Shown here piece by piece: positions 25,579 to 38,900 of a stretch of DNA of 64,000 nucleotides; positions within the stretch are counted from its first letter, which is position 1, and each line of letters opens with the position of its first letter. The position numbers and the translations under genes were made by a program. The notes beneath the pieces were generated by a model. That model made no database searches. It was not told the origin of the DNA and saw nothing but the letters and a program-made list of their open reading frames with translations. This stretch comes from Chinchilla lanigera (Eukaryota; Chordata; Mammalia; Rodentia; Chinchillidae): positions 2,174,961 to 2,238,960 of the forward strand of contig NW_004955470.1 in NCBI RefSeq assembly GCF_000276665.1. Reading direction: 5' to 3'.

Positions 25579-26892
25579 TGGGGAGGGGATGAGGTTAGTT
25601 TTTTGGTAGTGTTTGCTTACGAGTAGGACAGGGATGGTGGGAGTGTTTCTGACCTGCTTGGTCACTCTTGCCAGTACTTTGGCTAGGAAAACAAAGTTTC
25701 TTGGAGCCTCTTAAATCTTTGGCCATGAGGACGTCTCTTTGAGATCCTTTGGGAATCCAGGGACTGGCTATGTAAGGAGTTAAAAAAAACCCCTGCTGAA
25801 CCCATTGGGTTGACCATGGGTCTTAGGTTCCTAGCTAGTCTTATCTTTTGTACTTACTTTTTGGAGTCTCCTGTTAGTTGAACTATAAATTTTGGACACA
25901 TTTTTTTTCAATTTGGCTGTTAGTGGAAGAAATAATTTGCAATATGCTTATTAGTGGAAGAAATAATTTGCAATATGCTTATTCCGTCGTTTCATGAGCT
26001 GAGTTAGATAGCTTTAAAAAACTTTTTATGTGCTATATTAGTTCTCATTGTCATTTTTGTTTTTTAAGCCTAAGGATTTTATTCGGGCAGCTACTGTTAA
26101 TTTCACTTTAGTTCTGAGCATCTCCCTTTAGTCTCACCAAATTTTTACCCACTATGGATGTGTTTTGCCTGAGAACCCTACAGATAGTTGAAATATCAGG
26201 GGGTTAACATAGATTGCCCTCACATGCTTTTAAGGTGAATGATAAATTTATTCTACTTTATGCAAAGCGTTTTTTTTTTTTAAAGAACTAGTACAGAGGT
26301 TTATGATGGGAGGCAGAAATGATGAGCTGGAGAGTACAGTTTGAATTAGGTTAGATTTAATTTCTTGAGCATCACCCAACCTTACATTTTTTGCCTTTTT
26401 TAATAACTGGGTATCTGTCTGCTTTAAGACTTAGTTAACAAGATAACTGCTTAAGTCTTCTGAAAGCTTTGCTGTCTTTACTACCAGTAAGGTAGCAAAA
26501 AGCATCCTGTGCGGGATTTTGTGTAATGTCTTGATCATTTAACATTCTCCCCCTTTCCTACAAAGTAAAGTTTTTAATGAAGAGAAATCAGACAAGAGAA
26601 TTTATACTAAGGTATTTGCAATTGCATGATGGGATTTGAAAGATCATTGAAATACTGATTCTGTTTGTTTTTTAGTTGTGTTTGGTGAACATAAACTCTA
26701 ACATGTCAGGAGAAAATGCTTATGCAGTGTGATAAAAATATACAGTGAACTGGGCGTGATGGCACACTTCTGTAATCCCAGCACTTGGGAGGCTGAGGCA
26801 GGGGCATCATTGTGAGTTCAAGACCATCCTGGGCTACAAAGTGAGCTCAAGGCCAGCCTGAACTGCATATTGAGACCCTGTCTCAAAAAGAC

Positions 26893-26923
<31 letters not shown>

Positions 26924-29900
26924 ATATATATGGTGAATGTTTAAAGTTTTAAAAATGTATTATAAGGCCGGGGATATATATATATTTTTTTTTTTTTCCG
27001 GTACTGGGAATCGAACTGACGACTTTATGCTTGTTAGGCAGGCACTGTGCCGCTGAGCTAATCTCCAGCCCAGGGCCGGCGATATAGTTCAGCAACATAA
27101 GCGTTTGCCTGGCAAACCTGAGGTCATGAGTTCGATTCCTGGTACCAAAAAAAAAAAATGTATTATAGCAAAAAACACTGCTATTAATCCCTGTCTCCTT
27201 GAACACATCCCCTTGTTCTTGCCACTTCCTTTCCTTTTTTTTTTTTTTGTCTTTTTTGAGACAGGTTCTCACTGTGCAGTTCAGACTGGCCTTGAGCTCG
27301 CTATGTAGCCGGATTGGTCTTGAACTTGCAACAATCCTCCTGCCTCAGCCTCCCGTGAGCTGGGATTACAGGTGTGCGCCACCATTGCCCGGCTTCTTAC
27401 CACTTTCTGAAGCAGTTCTGGAAGTCCTCTTTCCTGAGTCCTTCCCTAAGTATGATAAAAAAATATGGTGACTGTTGCTGCCAAGTGCCATCCAACAGAA
27501 AGGATGGCTTGTGAAAACTCCTGTCTCTCAAAGTCAAACTGACCATGGAAAGTAAACATTTTGAAGTGATTCAGGACATTCAGGCAGCCACGAGAGTGCA
27601 ACTAAAGGTATTCATGAAAGAGCACTTCCAGAACTGCTTCAGAAAGTGGCACAGATGATGGGAGAAGTGTGTTTGAATTGAGGGGCTTTCATGGCAATGT
27701 GTCTTTTACTGTAATGCTTAAAAAAATTTTTTTAGAGATTCATTATATTTTTTGCTCATGTCTTGTATGTACCCTAACATTTTATGTAAGAATATGGTGC
27801 ATTCAATAAAGCTAATATTTTTTTTCCCAACGTCTTTCTGTTGCTCAAAGGTGGGAAAGGTCTTTATTCCTGGCCTGCCAGCTCCTTCCCTGACGATGTC
27901 CAGCACAATGCCTCGGCCCAGCACACCGCTGGACAGTGTTAGCACTCCCAAGCCTCTTAGTAAACTCCTCGGGTCAATGGATGAGGTAAGAAATGAATTA
28001 GGTGTTGTCAAAAATTAATATTATCTTAAAGAAATTTTGTTGAATGTTAGTTCTTTCCATGGTTAATTTAATTTTATGTAACACTTACAGAACACATAGT
28101 TTCAAACACAAATGGTAGTTACCATACATTCCTCTTCTTGTGATGTGTGTGGTACTCTTTGAAGGTGGTAGAGAAATGAAAATGATACATTCTTTTCCAT
28201 CTAGGGATCTCACAATTTACTTGGGTAGATTCTGTCTGTGTAAGAAATTATAACTTAAGGTATACTGTTCAGACTTGTGAATGAAGAACCAAAAGTATCC
28301 TAGCAGATTCCCTGCTGGGACAACGCCCCGGAACCAAAGCCTCATCTCTAAGTGACATGTTGGACTAGGCCTGGACCTAGAGGATAGGTGGGGTCCCTGT
28401 CTTTATAAAGGGCATTGGACCGAGGAGGAATCACACAGCCAATGCCTGAAGGCACGAGAGTATAGACCATTTTTATATGCATGTTTGCATCTCCATCTGC
28501 TAACACATGCATTAAGGGTTCAACACATCTGTGGAATGAAGACTTAAAAAGTACTTCATTTAAGTAGTCAGGTGAGTGTAGATGGATAAGGAGTAGGATA
28601 TTGATCATCTTTTTTGGGCAGTTTCTATGTGCAAGGCACTGGTCCATGTGCTTTATGAGCTTTAACATGTAAGTGCTTAGAAGAGCTAATTTCTTTGAGA
28701 AGGTACTGATGTGATCCTGTTTTACAGATGGATGCACTGAGGTACATGGAAGCTACATGAAGTCATAGCACTGACAAGTGGTAGAACTGGGATTTACGCT
28801 CTTACTGATGTGTTCTTAATGGTGGAAAGGATGAAAAAGGTGGTTTATTCTGAATGCAGTTGCCAGGGCATTATAGGCTTTTTGAGCAGGAGTTTTGGGT
28901 GTCATGGTCTGTTTTAGATTAACTTTATCTTGAGGCTGAAGATAGGGAGATGAGTTAGCCTCCAAGTGAGGACCGTGAAGTGCAGAGGGTCTGAGCTAAG
29001 GCGGAAGTGTAGAAATGAGGGAAGTGACCCTAGAGGCTGGAAAGGTGTAAATGCCAGTTTGTCAGCTGACTGGTTTTGTGCGAGGCTTAAGATAGGTGCT
29101 GAGGAAGAGGCCCGGGATTCTCTGAGCAGTGTGTGTAGGTACCTATGCTTTCTGAGCTAGGAAGCCTAGAGGAAAGTAGACTGGATTTGAGGGCCATCTA
29201 AGCGCAGACGTGTAGGGCCCATTCAGAGAGAAGGTTAGTGCTGGCAATCGTGTCAGAGAATTAAATATGCAGAACAGGGAGCATTTTCCTTCAAGTCAGC
29301 ACACGTGTAGAACTTTCAGAGGAGAAGCTGGAGAAGTGTCAGAGGTTTTTATTATATGATTTGGAAGAATTTTTTTCATAATAAAACTGGTTTCCAGCCA
29401 GACATGGTGGCTCATGCCTGTAACACTAGCACTGTGGGCAGTTGAGGCAGAAGAATTGAGCCCAGACTTGGCAACTTCTTGACTTAGCGAGACCCTGTCT
29501 CAAAATAATAAAATAATGGCTTGAGATTTAGCTCACTGTGAGGTCTTGGGTTCAATATCAGTATGGCCAAAAAAAAAAAACGGTTTTTACTCTTGTAGAT
29601 GTCTATAAACCTAAGAGTGGTTAGTGTCTTTTTGCTAACTGTGAAGTTACAAGACACATAGTGTAGCACACTGGCCAATGGCTTTCCCATTTCTCTGGCA
29701 GGTTGTGCTACTAGATGGAGAGCTAGGACCAGTGGAGCTGAATTTTTCAGATTAACTATTGTAGTACAGCTAGATGTGTTGAATTAGAGAACTACAAAAA
29801 GGGTCAGTGGTCATGACCAGAGATTTAAGATTAAATTATGTCCATAGTTAATAACAAAGGCTATTTACATTTTTTTATGTCTGTAGTTAAGAACATAATT

Positions 29901-32900
29901 CTTGTTCTTATATTTTTAAATAAATAATTTGCTTATACAGGAAATGCCTCTAAGTAGTAGTCTCATTTCATTGCTTTTTCAGCACTCTCCTTTGTTTTTG
30001 GATTGATTGTAAGTTCCTTGAGTTATGTCTGCCTCAAATTATAGTTTATGTCTCTAACTCTGTAAGATTGCCAAAACTGCTGCTGCTCCCCCTCGGTGAG
30101 CCTCAGCTTCCCTGCATCTTCAGCCTGTCAGCCTGCCCCTCCCTGCTTCATGCAAATCCCAGGTTCGGGAAAGCAGGTCAGAATGTCGTCTCCTCCCTGT
30201 GGTTCCCTTCTTGTCTTAGGTCTTGGTCCCTTGATTCCAGGTTGCCTCCATAGCTATCAGTCAGATACTTTACTCTTTTAACTGCGTTTTGTAGTTGTTT
30301 TCTGTAAAGACCTTGGTCTGCTGCAAGCTCCTTGATGATAGAGCAGAATGACTTTAAATCATTACATACAGTCGCTTGATAGACTGCATACAAAAAAAAG
30401 CAAGTTAAGTTTCTTTTATCCTTAATTTTTTCAAAAGTACTTCATTTGTGTTATATTTATAACTTTACAGGTGGTGCTATTGTCCCCAGTTCCAGAACTG
30501 AGGGATTCTTCAAAACTTCATGATTCTCTCTATAATGAGGATTGCACTTTCCAACAGTTTGGAACTTATATTCATTCTATCAGGGACCCCGTCCATAACA
30601 GGGTAACTCTAGTAAGTATATCTCTTAAAAGATTAGTAATTTTCTAAGAGATATGGGTGACATTTTAAATTTGTCAAGATGTAGAATTTTGTCTGCAAAA
30701 TGAAAAGAATTGTCATGATTTTTGAAATGTATTGTCATTTTTGGTACTCTTACTGTTAAGTAATTCTGCTTATGTTTTCTGAAGTTTCTTGCAAAAAATA
30801 TGTGGAAAACAAGCATGTTCAAGCAGTTGAATTGCATATTGCTATGGTTTTTGTCTTTTCATTGAAAGTAAGTCACTTTTGATGATAGTAACTTTTAGTG
30901 TTTGTATAAAAATTAGTTTTTATTAATACTCTACTGGAACTTTTAGAAGTGTTTTACAAATAAGCACATTTGTAAGATTACATTTCTGTTTGAAAAAAAT
31001 ACTTTTATTTAGTTGAATTTTGCATTGACAGTCTTATAAAGCACCATCTGTTTTTTTTTTTTTTTTTGTTTGTTTGTTTTTTCTGGTACTGGGAATTGAA
31101 CTCACGACCTTGTGCCTGCCAGGCAGGCACTGTGCCGCTGAGCTAAATCCCCAGCCCAGCACCATCTGTTTTTAAAACATTGCGAGGCTTAGAATTCTCA
31201 AATTCTTTTTATCTTTTCTTATTCCATTGTTTTCTCTAGGAACTAAGTAATGGCTCCATGGTTAGAATCACTATTCCTGAAATTGCCACCTCTGAATTAG
31301 GTATGATTGAAAGTCAAACTTCACTTTTATGTGTTCTTAGTTTGAGCTATAAGGTTAGGAGTAATTGCTGCTTTACACCAATAATAGGGACTCTAAAAAT
31401 TATGTTGCCATTGTTGAAGCCACTAGACCAGGTTTTTTGTTTCGTAGAGAAGCTGTAAATAGCTGGGGAGCACTTTGCCATGTGTGCTCCACGCACACTG
31501 AGGCTGAAATAGAGTTGGAAGGTAACGCTCTTCCTCTGAGATGCTTGTTTTCAGACAAGATCTTATCTTTTTGCCTAGCCTGGCTTTGAACTCCTGGGGT
31601 CAAGTGACCTTCCTGTCTCATCCTCCCAAGTAGGGAGACTACAGGTGTGGGTCTCTTGCACCTGGCTCCTCTGAGCTTCTTAGGCTGAGATGTACAGAAC
31701 CATGCAGTGAGATTACATATAGGGACATGCCTCTTGCAGGAAACTCTGTGGAACAGGAAGCCTAAGCAACTGAAATATTTGTTGGCATATTTAATGATGT
31801 TTCTAATCCTAAAATAAATTTCTCACTTTTTAGGTAAATTGAACAATCAACATAATTGCCTTGATTATAGTCAAAATGCAGCCACAGATATTTTTAGAAA
31901 TATTAGTGTCTGCCTGAATTATAACTGAAGTGCAATTTGGAAGATAGTAGCAGAGAGTATTGCTGGAGGTAGAAAGGTAAACAAAATATTAGAGTGGATT
32001 TTGTCAACAAATATAAAAATACCTAATAAAGTACGTGATGGATTAGTTTCAGAATCTAACTCCAAAGCAAGGCATCAGCAGATTGTAGATTAAAGTGACT
32101 TTATTTTAGGAAGCTTTTCTTTGCATTTGGTAAATGATATTTGAAATTTGTACAGGGAATCCTTGCTTTTCTCAAAGGTATTTTTAGTGAGGAATCGCAG
32201 GACCAAGTACCTAAAATAAGCCCAAATAAAATATATAAAAACAAATAAGGGAGGAAATAAAAACAAAATAAGATCTTACACTTTTTCAAGCCAAATAGAA
32301 TTCACATAGTTTATAAGAGAATGTGTTTTTAAAGGGTTCCTTAGACTCGGTGCAGCATGTGGTTTGCACTTACTTTGGATTCAGCTATGGTGTTCTTAGT
32401 TAATTGGTTTTCTAACATTTCCTGTTGCTTGCTTCTGATCCTTGCTGTCTGTGCTCACAGAGCGGATTGATGATGAAAATCCATGTTGCTGAGAATGGAC
32501 TCAGCAATTCCGGTACTCTGTAGAGTGAGGCAGGAGGATTACCATGAGTTTGAAGCCAGCCTATGCTATGTAGTAAGTTCAAGGTCAGCCTGAACTACAT
32601 AGCGGGACCCTGTCTCAAAAAAACAAAACAAATCCTATAGAGAGAGAGTATGAGAATGGAAAAATCATTGCAGTTTGAGATCTATTACTACTGAAGTAGA
32701 TCCAGAACCTTCAACAATAGTTCCCACTGCCTCTGGGTCACCACATGACAGTGTAGTGCTGTAACCGGTGTTCACGCTAACAACTCTGTCATTAAGAATA
32801 CTTTAACATACATGGTATTTCTCCTAATTCAAGACACGGTGTATGAAGTCGTTGTAGGAACTGAATGAAAAGTGACAAAGCTTTGTTGATAGGAATGTTC

Positions 32901-35900
32901 GCCCATTTAGAAGATCTCATAATGCTAGCTGAGCATTGCTATGTGTGATGCATATATTTTATATTACATATTTACTAAGTTATTTAAGTAATATTTCATG
33001 TAAATTTATTGATGTAGAAATTATGTTTTTCAGAGTGACCTTTATTATCCAAACCAGGACATTTTTGAGTCAAAGGACAAACAGTTGCTAATGGTTGGGA
33101 CAGTTGATGTGAATCAGAATTGTCTCAGTGAACTGATCCAAAATTAACGATCAGACCGCTGCCCTCAGGCCTCTTACCAGCTCTGTTTAATTCAATAGCT
33201 GGTTCACGTTTCAGATGATTGCCTGGGTGATATTTGCATTGGCTGCCTGGTTCTGTAATGACAGTTCTCTTTTCAAAGTAATTGCCTTGTACATAGTAAT
33301 GGTTTTTTTTTTTTTTGCATAGTAGTAATATAAAAACTTTCTTATTAAAAGGGGGAAAGAAATGCATACATAGGAGGCATATTAAAATTAATCTTTGCTT
33401 TTAATAGTACAAACATGTTTACAAGCGATTAAGTTTATCCTGCCAAAGGAAATAGCAGTCCAGATGCTTGTGAAGTGGTACAATGTCCACAGTGCGCCGG
33501 GAGGACCCAGTTACCACTCAGAGTGGAGTTTGTTTGTGGTTTGCCTCATGAATATGATGGGTTATAACACAGACCGCTTAGCATGGACCCGAAACGTAAG
33601 TTAACACTTGTTTTTATCATGAATTATTCTTTTATCAATGTAATGTTTGTAGTATTGATAATACAGCTATTGAAAATATAAGATATCGGTGTAATAATAG
33701 GTATACTGTATTCAAAATATTGAAGTAATACCAGAGCTTATAGTATTTGTATGTCATTTAATACCTAATAACATTTTACTAGTAATTATATTTTTGAATC
33801 TTTGTAATGTTCTACAGCATGTTTGACTATTTCTCATTTTATCTTTGTAAAATGACCTCAAGTTCATGGCTTGGATTAATGATGGTTGTGTGTTTTTGAG
33901 AAAGAAACTGAATCACAGAGAGATTATACACTTGTGATTTGCTCAAAACAGACTGGATTCTGTCTTCTGACTCAGTGCTTAATGTTCTTGTCTGCAGGCA
34001 AGACCGTGTTTTCATATACATATGGCTTGGTATGTGAAGAGGCAGGCTTGATTCTAGGAGATTTAAAGAGTTAGCCAGAGTTATCTATCCTGTCAGTGGT
34101 ATACAGCTGTATCCTTCGCCCTCTTCCCCCAGAATAGTTCTTGCAGACCCTTCATAGATTATTTACCAAGTTAGCGTCATGTCTTCAGTACCAGTGAGTC
34201 CCTTTTGCTCCCAGGACAGCCTTGCCTGGGTCACTGACGAAGTCGTTCTAGAACGCACTTAACCTTTGTCTAGGTAACTCAGCTGTACTGTACCCACAGA
34301 TACATTTCAGTCTGGTGCTAGCAAAGACCTTTGAAAATTAGTCTTCATTATGAAGGTGTATGTGCTTAGTGAGGAAAATTTAGAAAATTGAGCAATTAAG
34401 AAGAAAATAATTATACGGTAAAACTTAAAATAACTACCCTAGACATTTTTGGTGTTGGCTTTTATATAAAAATGGTATCAGTGGAAATTTCCCATATCAT
34501 TAAAATTTGTTAAGGAAAACTTATTTTATTATCATCACTAACCAACAGCTAATAACTGGGAATTGTTGAGTTTTTCTTATGAATGATTTGCAAACATCCT
34601 TTTTCACATAAACCTTTAACTATGGATACATTGTTACATAGATACATACACAGAATTGCACCCCCTCTCATTTTCATTGTAGTGTATTTTACTTATTTAT
34701 TTTGTTTGCGTGTCCCTCTTCCCCTCTACTGGAGTGACATCTTACCGAGGAAGGGAGTTTTGTTGAGCTTTGTCCATGACTGTCTCCTAGGACCTGTAAA
34801 AGTGCCTGGCACAGGTGACTGCTCAGTGAGCCTTTGATGAATGAATGCCCTGGACACTGTTTTTGAGAGCTTGTGTCCGTGGTGGCACATGAAAGACCTG
34901 CCCTCTGCAGTTTACATGAGGAAACTCTTCACTGAGAGAACAAGGACAGTTTTCTTTTAAACAGTTGCAGTTCCATTCACATCCAACTCCATCCCCAATT
35001 TTTCCATACTTTATTACATATGAAAAGATTAAACCTTATAGAAAGAGGATTTCTAAATTATAAATAAGTGCATTTCAGCTTTTTGTAGTTTTATGTAAAA
35101 ATGTAGTACTGACCCACAGAATTCGTTGAGGAGGGTAGACCGATGTACCCATTGTCTGGCAGAGAGTGATCCCACCTCGTGTTTCTGCGTTGTGGGGAGC
35201 ACTCAGCACCCACTGTTTTTTCTTCTCTAGAGAAGGACATGGCTCATTGCCTGAGGAGTATTTACTGTATGACAGTCTAAAGTAGTAGTGCTGAATCTAT
35301 GACACACGTGCCCCAGCAGGCTTTTTGTTTAGAGCTTTGGAAGCTCTAAATGATTGGCCATCATTGGTCTAAAGGAAGGAAGAAGAAAAACCTTAATTAT
35401 TTGAAAGAACCAGGGCCTCACTATATTTCCTACGCTAGTCTCCGTCTCCTAGGCTCAAGCCGCTCTCCCATCTTGGCCTCTGGAGTAGCTGGGACTAGAG
35501 GTGCTGCCACTGTGGCATGCCTGAAATTCAGTTTTTGATACTGGGTTGCTTTTATATTTATTTATGGGATTGTATAATTAAGCCCTTGCTGTCTATCTTT
35601 TCTCCCCATGGTCAAGGCTGGGGATGAAATGGACCTCACTGGCAAATAGTTTTCAGTTTGCTTTGTCCAGATTTACCCCCTTTTTGTTTTAATTTACCTT
35701 GTGCAGAGTGCAACATTTCTGCCAGTAAGTTGTTAATAGTGCTTGGTGCTTTATTTGTTCTGGATGTGCCTAAAGGTTCTTTCCCTGCTGAAAGTGTGAT
35801 ATCCGTCATTTTACAAGCTGGACAGCGAAGAGGATGATGGCTGCAGTGCCTGTGAGTGCAGGCACTGTGCTAGATGCTTTATATTTATGATTAATTTCAT

Positions 35901-38900
35901 CTGCACGATGACCTGGAAGAGAGATTTATACCATGATTTTCTGGGTGGAAAAAATAAGTTTTGATGGCTTTTTTCAGTTTCTATAGGTAGCAGAACTGAC
36001 TGCTGGATCCTTTTAATTTTATTAAATGACAGTAATAAATTTATGATTTTGTCTTCTCTTTTGGGATATTTTCCAGTTTGACTTTGAAGGATCACTTTCT
36101 CCTGTCATTGCTCCCAAAAAAGCAAGGCCTTCTGAGACTGGATCTGATGATGTAAGCATTGTTATTTCTTGCCTATAGAAATGAATGTATGGATATCTGT
36201 ACTGGTCTTCCACATCTGTGGTTTCCTATCCATTTGTCTCTTTCCAACATCTTTTGCTTTATTAATTTTAAAATTCAATAACAGTTATTTTGAGTAGTAA
36301 GATCTGTTGTGCTTTGTAAGGGGATCCATTCACTTTTGTCTTTAATCATCATCTGAAAATCACTATCACTTTCATTCAGCGCAGTGTCTTAGAGGTTCAT
36401 GCACACTGTTGCAGGTTCAGTTCTTCCTTTTTATTGCTGTGTACGAATGCGCCATTGTTTGTTTATCCACTCTGCTGCTGATGGAGATCTAGGCTATTTC
36501 CATTTTTGACTCTTCACAGTAATAGTGCCTCTAACATTTGGTAACAGGTCATTGTGGATATAACAGTTTTATTTCTCTTGGATAAATATTTGCCCGTGAA
36601 ATTACTGGGCTGTTCCTGATTTGCAGACTAGTTGTCCCCCTCACCCTCCGAGCAGTACTGTGTGAGCATTCCTCTTACCCTGCGTCTTTGCCAAGGTTTG
36701 CTGTTGTCAGTGTTTTTCACTCTGACCATGTGAGTGTGTGAAGTAGTTTCTCTTAGTGATTTTAATTTACCTTTCCTTGATGCCCATTGATGTTAAGCAC
36801 TTTTTCTTGTGCTTTTAGCTTTTTGTAGTTTCTTTTAAAATCTTTATCTGATTTTAGATGAATTTTAAAATATTTATTGATGTGTAGAAGTTTCAATGTA
36901 TTCTGGACATGAAATCTTTATTTTATACTTGTTTTGAGAACATTTTCTCTTTTTAAATGCCTATAGAACATTACATTTTTATTTATTATTGTTTTTCTTT
37001 TTTTGTTTGTTTTTGTTTTTTGGGTTTTCTCCGGTACCGGGAACCAAACTCACGACCTTGCGCTTGCCAGGCAGGCGCTTTGCCACTGAGCTAAATCCCC
37101 AGCCCCTTTATTTATTATTGTTGTTGTTATTATTTTACTATAATGCTAGGAGCAAATCCAGGACTTCATACATGGTAGACAAGTGCTGTACCACTGACCT
37201 GTGCATATTTCTGGAATATCCGGTTGTACATATTTATAGAATACAGTGTGATAATTCAGTGCGTATACATACTGTATAGTGATCAAGTCCAAGTAGCATG
37301 TTCATTTATTTAAACATTAAAAAATTTTAAATTAACATATAATAATTGTACATACTTATGAGTGATGGTGTGATGTGATATGATAAGATAGAGAAACCAT
37401 TTAGTGTTTAACATTTGGCTTAACAGTGCCTTTTGATGAGCAGAATTTTTTATTTTGTTCTTTCAATATATCATTTTTTTCATGGTTCTTTCTGTATCTG
37501 ATCCAAGGGTTAGTTACAATAATGCATTGTATTAAGTTTTATAAGAACACTAGCAGAAAAAAAAAGAACACTAGTAAATTGGAAAGTCTAGAAAGAGCAA
37601 AAACCATATATTCTGCACATAATACAATAAATCACAAGTGGAAATCAAAGTACACCAAAACCATATCCTTTGAATACTGTATAATTATAGACTCACTACT
37701 TGGAAATGTAGTACAGATCAATCTGAGTATAAAATTTAGTTGATTATTAGGTTATAGTACCAGCCTCCACATCTTGGGACATAGAAAGATGAGTAGAATA
37801 CTAACTATGGGCAGACCTTCCCTCTTAGCAAAATGCACCTCAGTGCGGTGGTCACTAAACCTGCCCATCCACATTTCCCTCTTCCCCATTGTTTACCTTT
37901 AGCTTCATAAGACAAGACGTCAGAGAAAATTTTCTCTCAATTCCTGCCTAAATACAGTATGAGGATTCTTCTCTCGAAAGGCCCTTGTCTGAAAGAGCAT
38001 GACTAGATTTTTTCAAATGGTTTTTAATGTGGCTTGTCTTAAGATTCATCACAGGAATCTGGAAATTGCTAAGCTATTTTCTAGTTGTATCTTCTTTTCA
38101 GTGTTTTTTTTTTTTTTTCATATTCTTAGATTGGCTTTGTGTGAAAATGAGATTTGAGTTTTAAGTGAATTTGGTTTTCTTTGTTAAGGATGCACTATAA
38201 GACGGGGTTATATAAACAATTAATATCCTTCTTCTTATTCTCAGGACTGGGAATATTTACTAAATTCAGACTACCACCAGAATGTTGAGTCTCACCTTTT
38301 GAATAGATCTTTATGTTTGGGTTCTTTGGAAGTTTCAAGGGTGAAAGATGAAGACTTTGCACAGAATCTCAGTCTGGATTCTTCTACTCTTCTCTTTACT
38401 CATATACCTGCAATATTTTTTGTTCTTCACCTTGTCTATGAGGAGTTGAAGTTGAATACTCTAATGGGAGAGGGAATTCGTTCGCTTGTTGACCTTCTTG
38501 TTCAGTTGGCAAGGTAAATATTGTTTATATATTAGCAACTGCTACATGGCTCTTGTGTGACTTGTTTTCCCTGCTAGCATAAGATTCGAAATCTACCTTC
38601 TCAGGCAAGCAGAGAATTTTCTGGAAGCCACAGAACTTATGGCTTTTGAAGATACCAGTTATAGGCGGGCCCCTTGGACATGGGGGTTTTAGTTTGAAAA
38701 TGAGTGAAAATTTGTAAACAAAAAAAATGGGAGTGACCTGCCCAGCACTGTGTTTTGATAAGAGACTGGCTGCACTGCAGGAAAAGTTTCATAAAACCCA
38801 CATTCATACAGTACTTCACTGTGAGCACAGTCATCTAAAATGTTAAAGTAGGTATTGTCCTTGTTTTAGTGATGAGGCAGCTGTGTGTGTTTGTTGCTGA

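Noticed and set aside
25306..25665. Minus-strand ORF with a His-Thr run
   Set aside because: The run is translation of the (GT)n microsatellite at 25539-25577. The same holds at 53382-53643.
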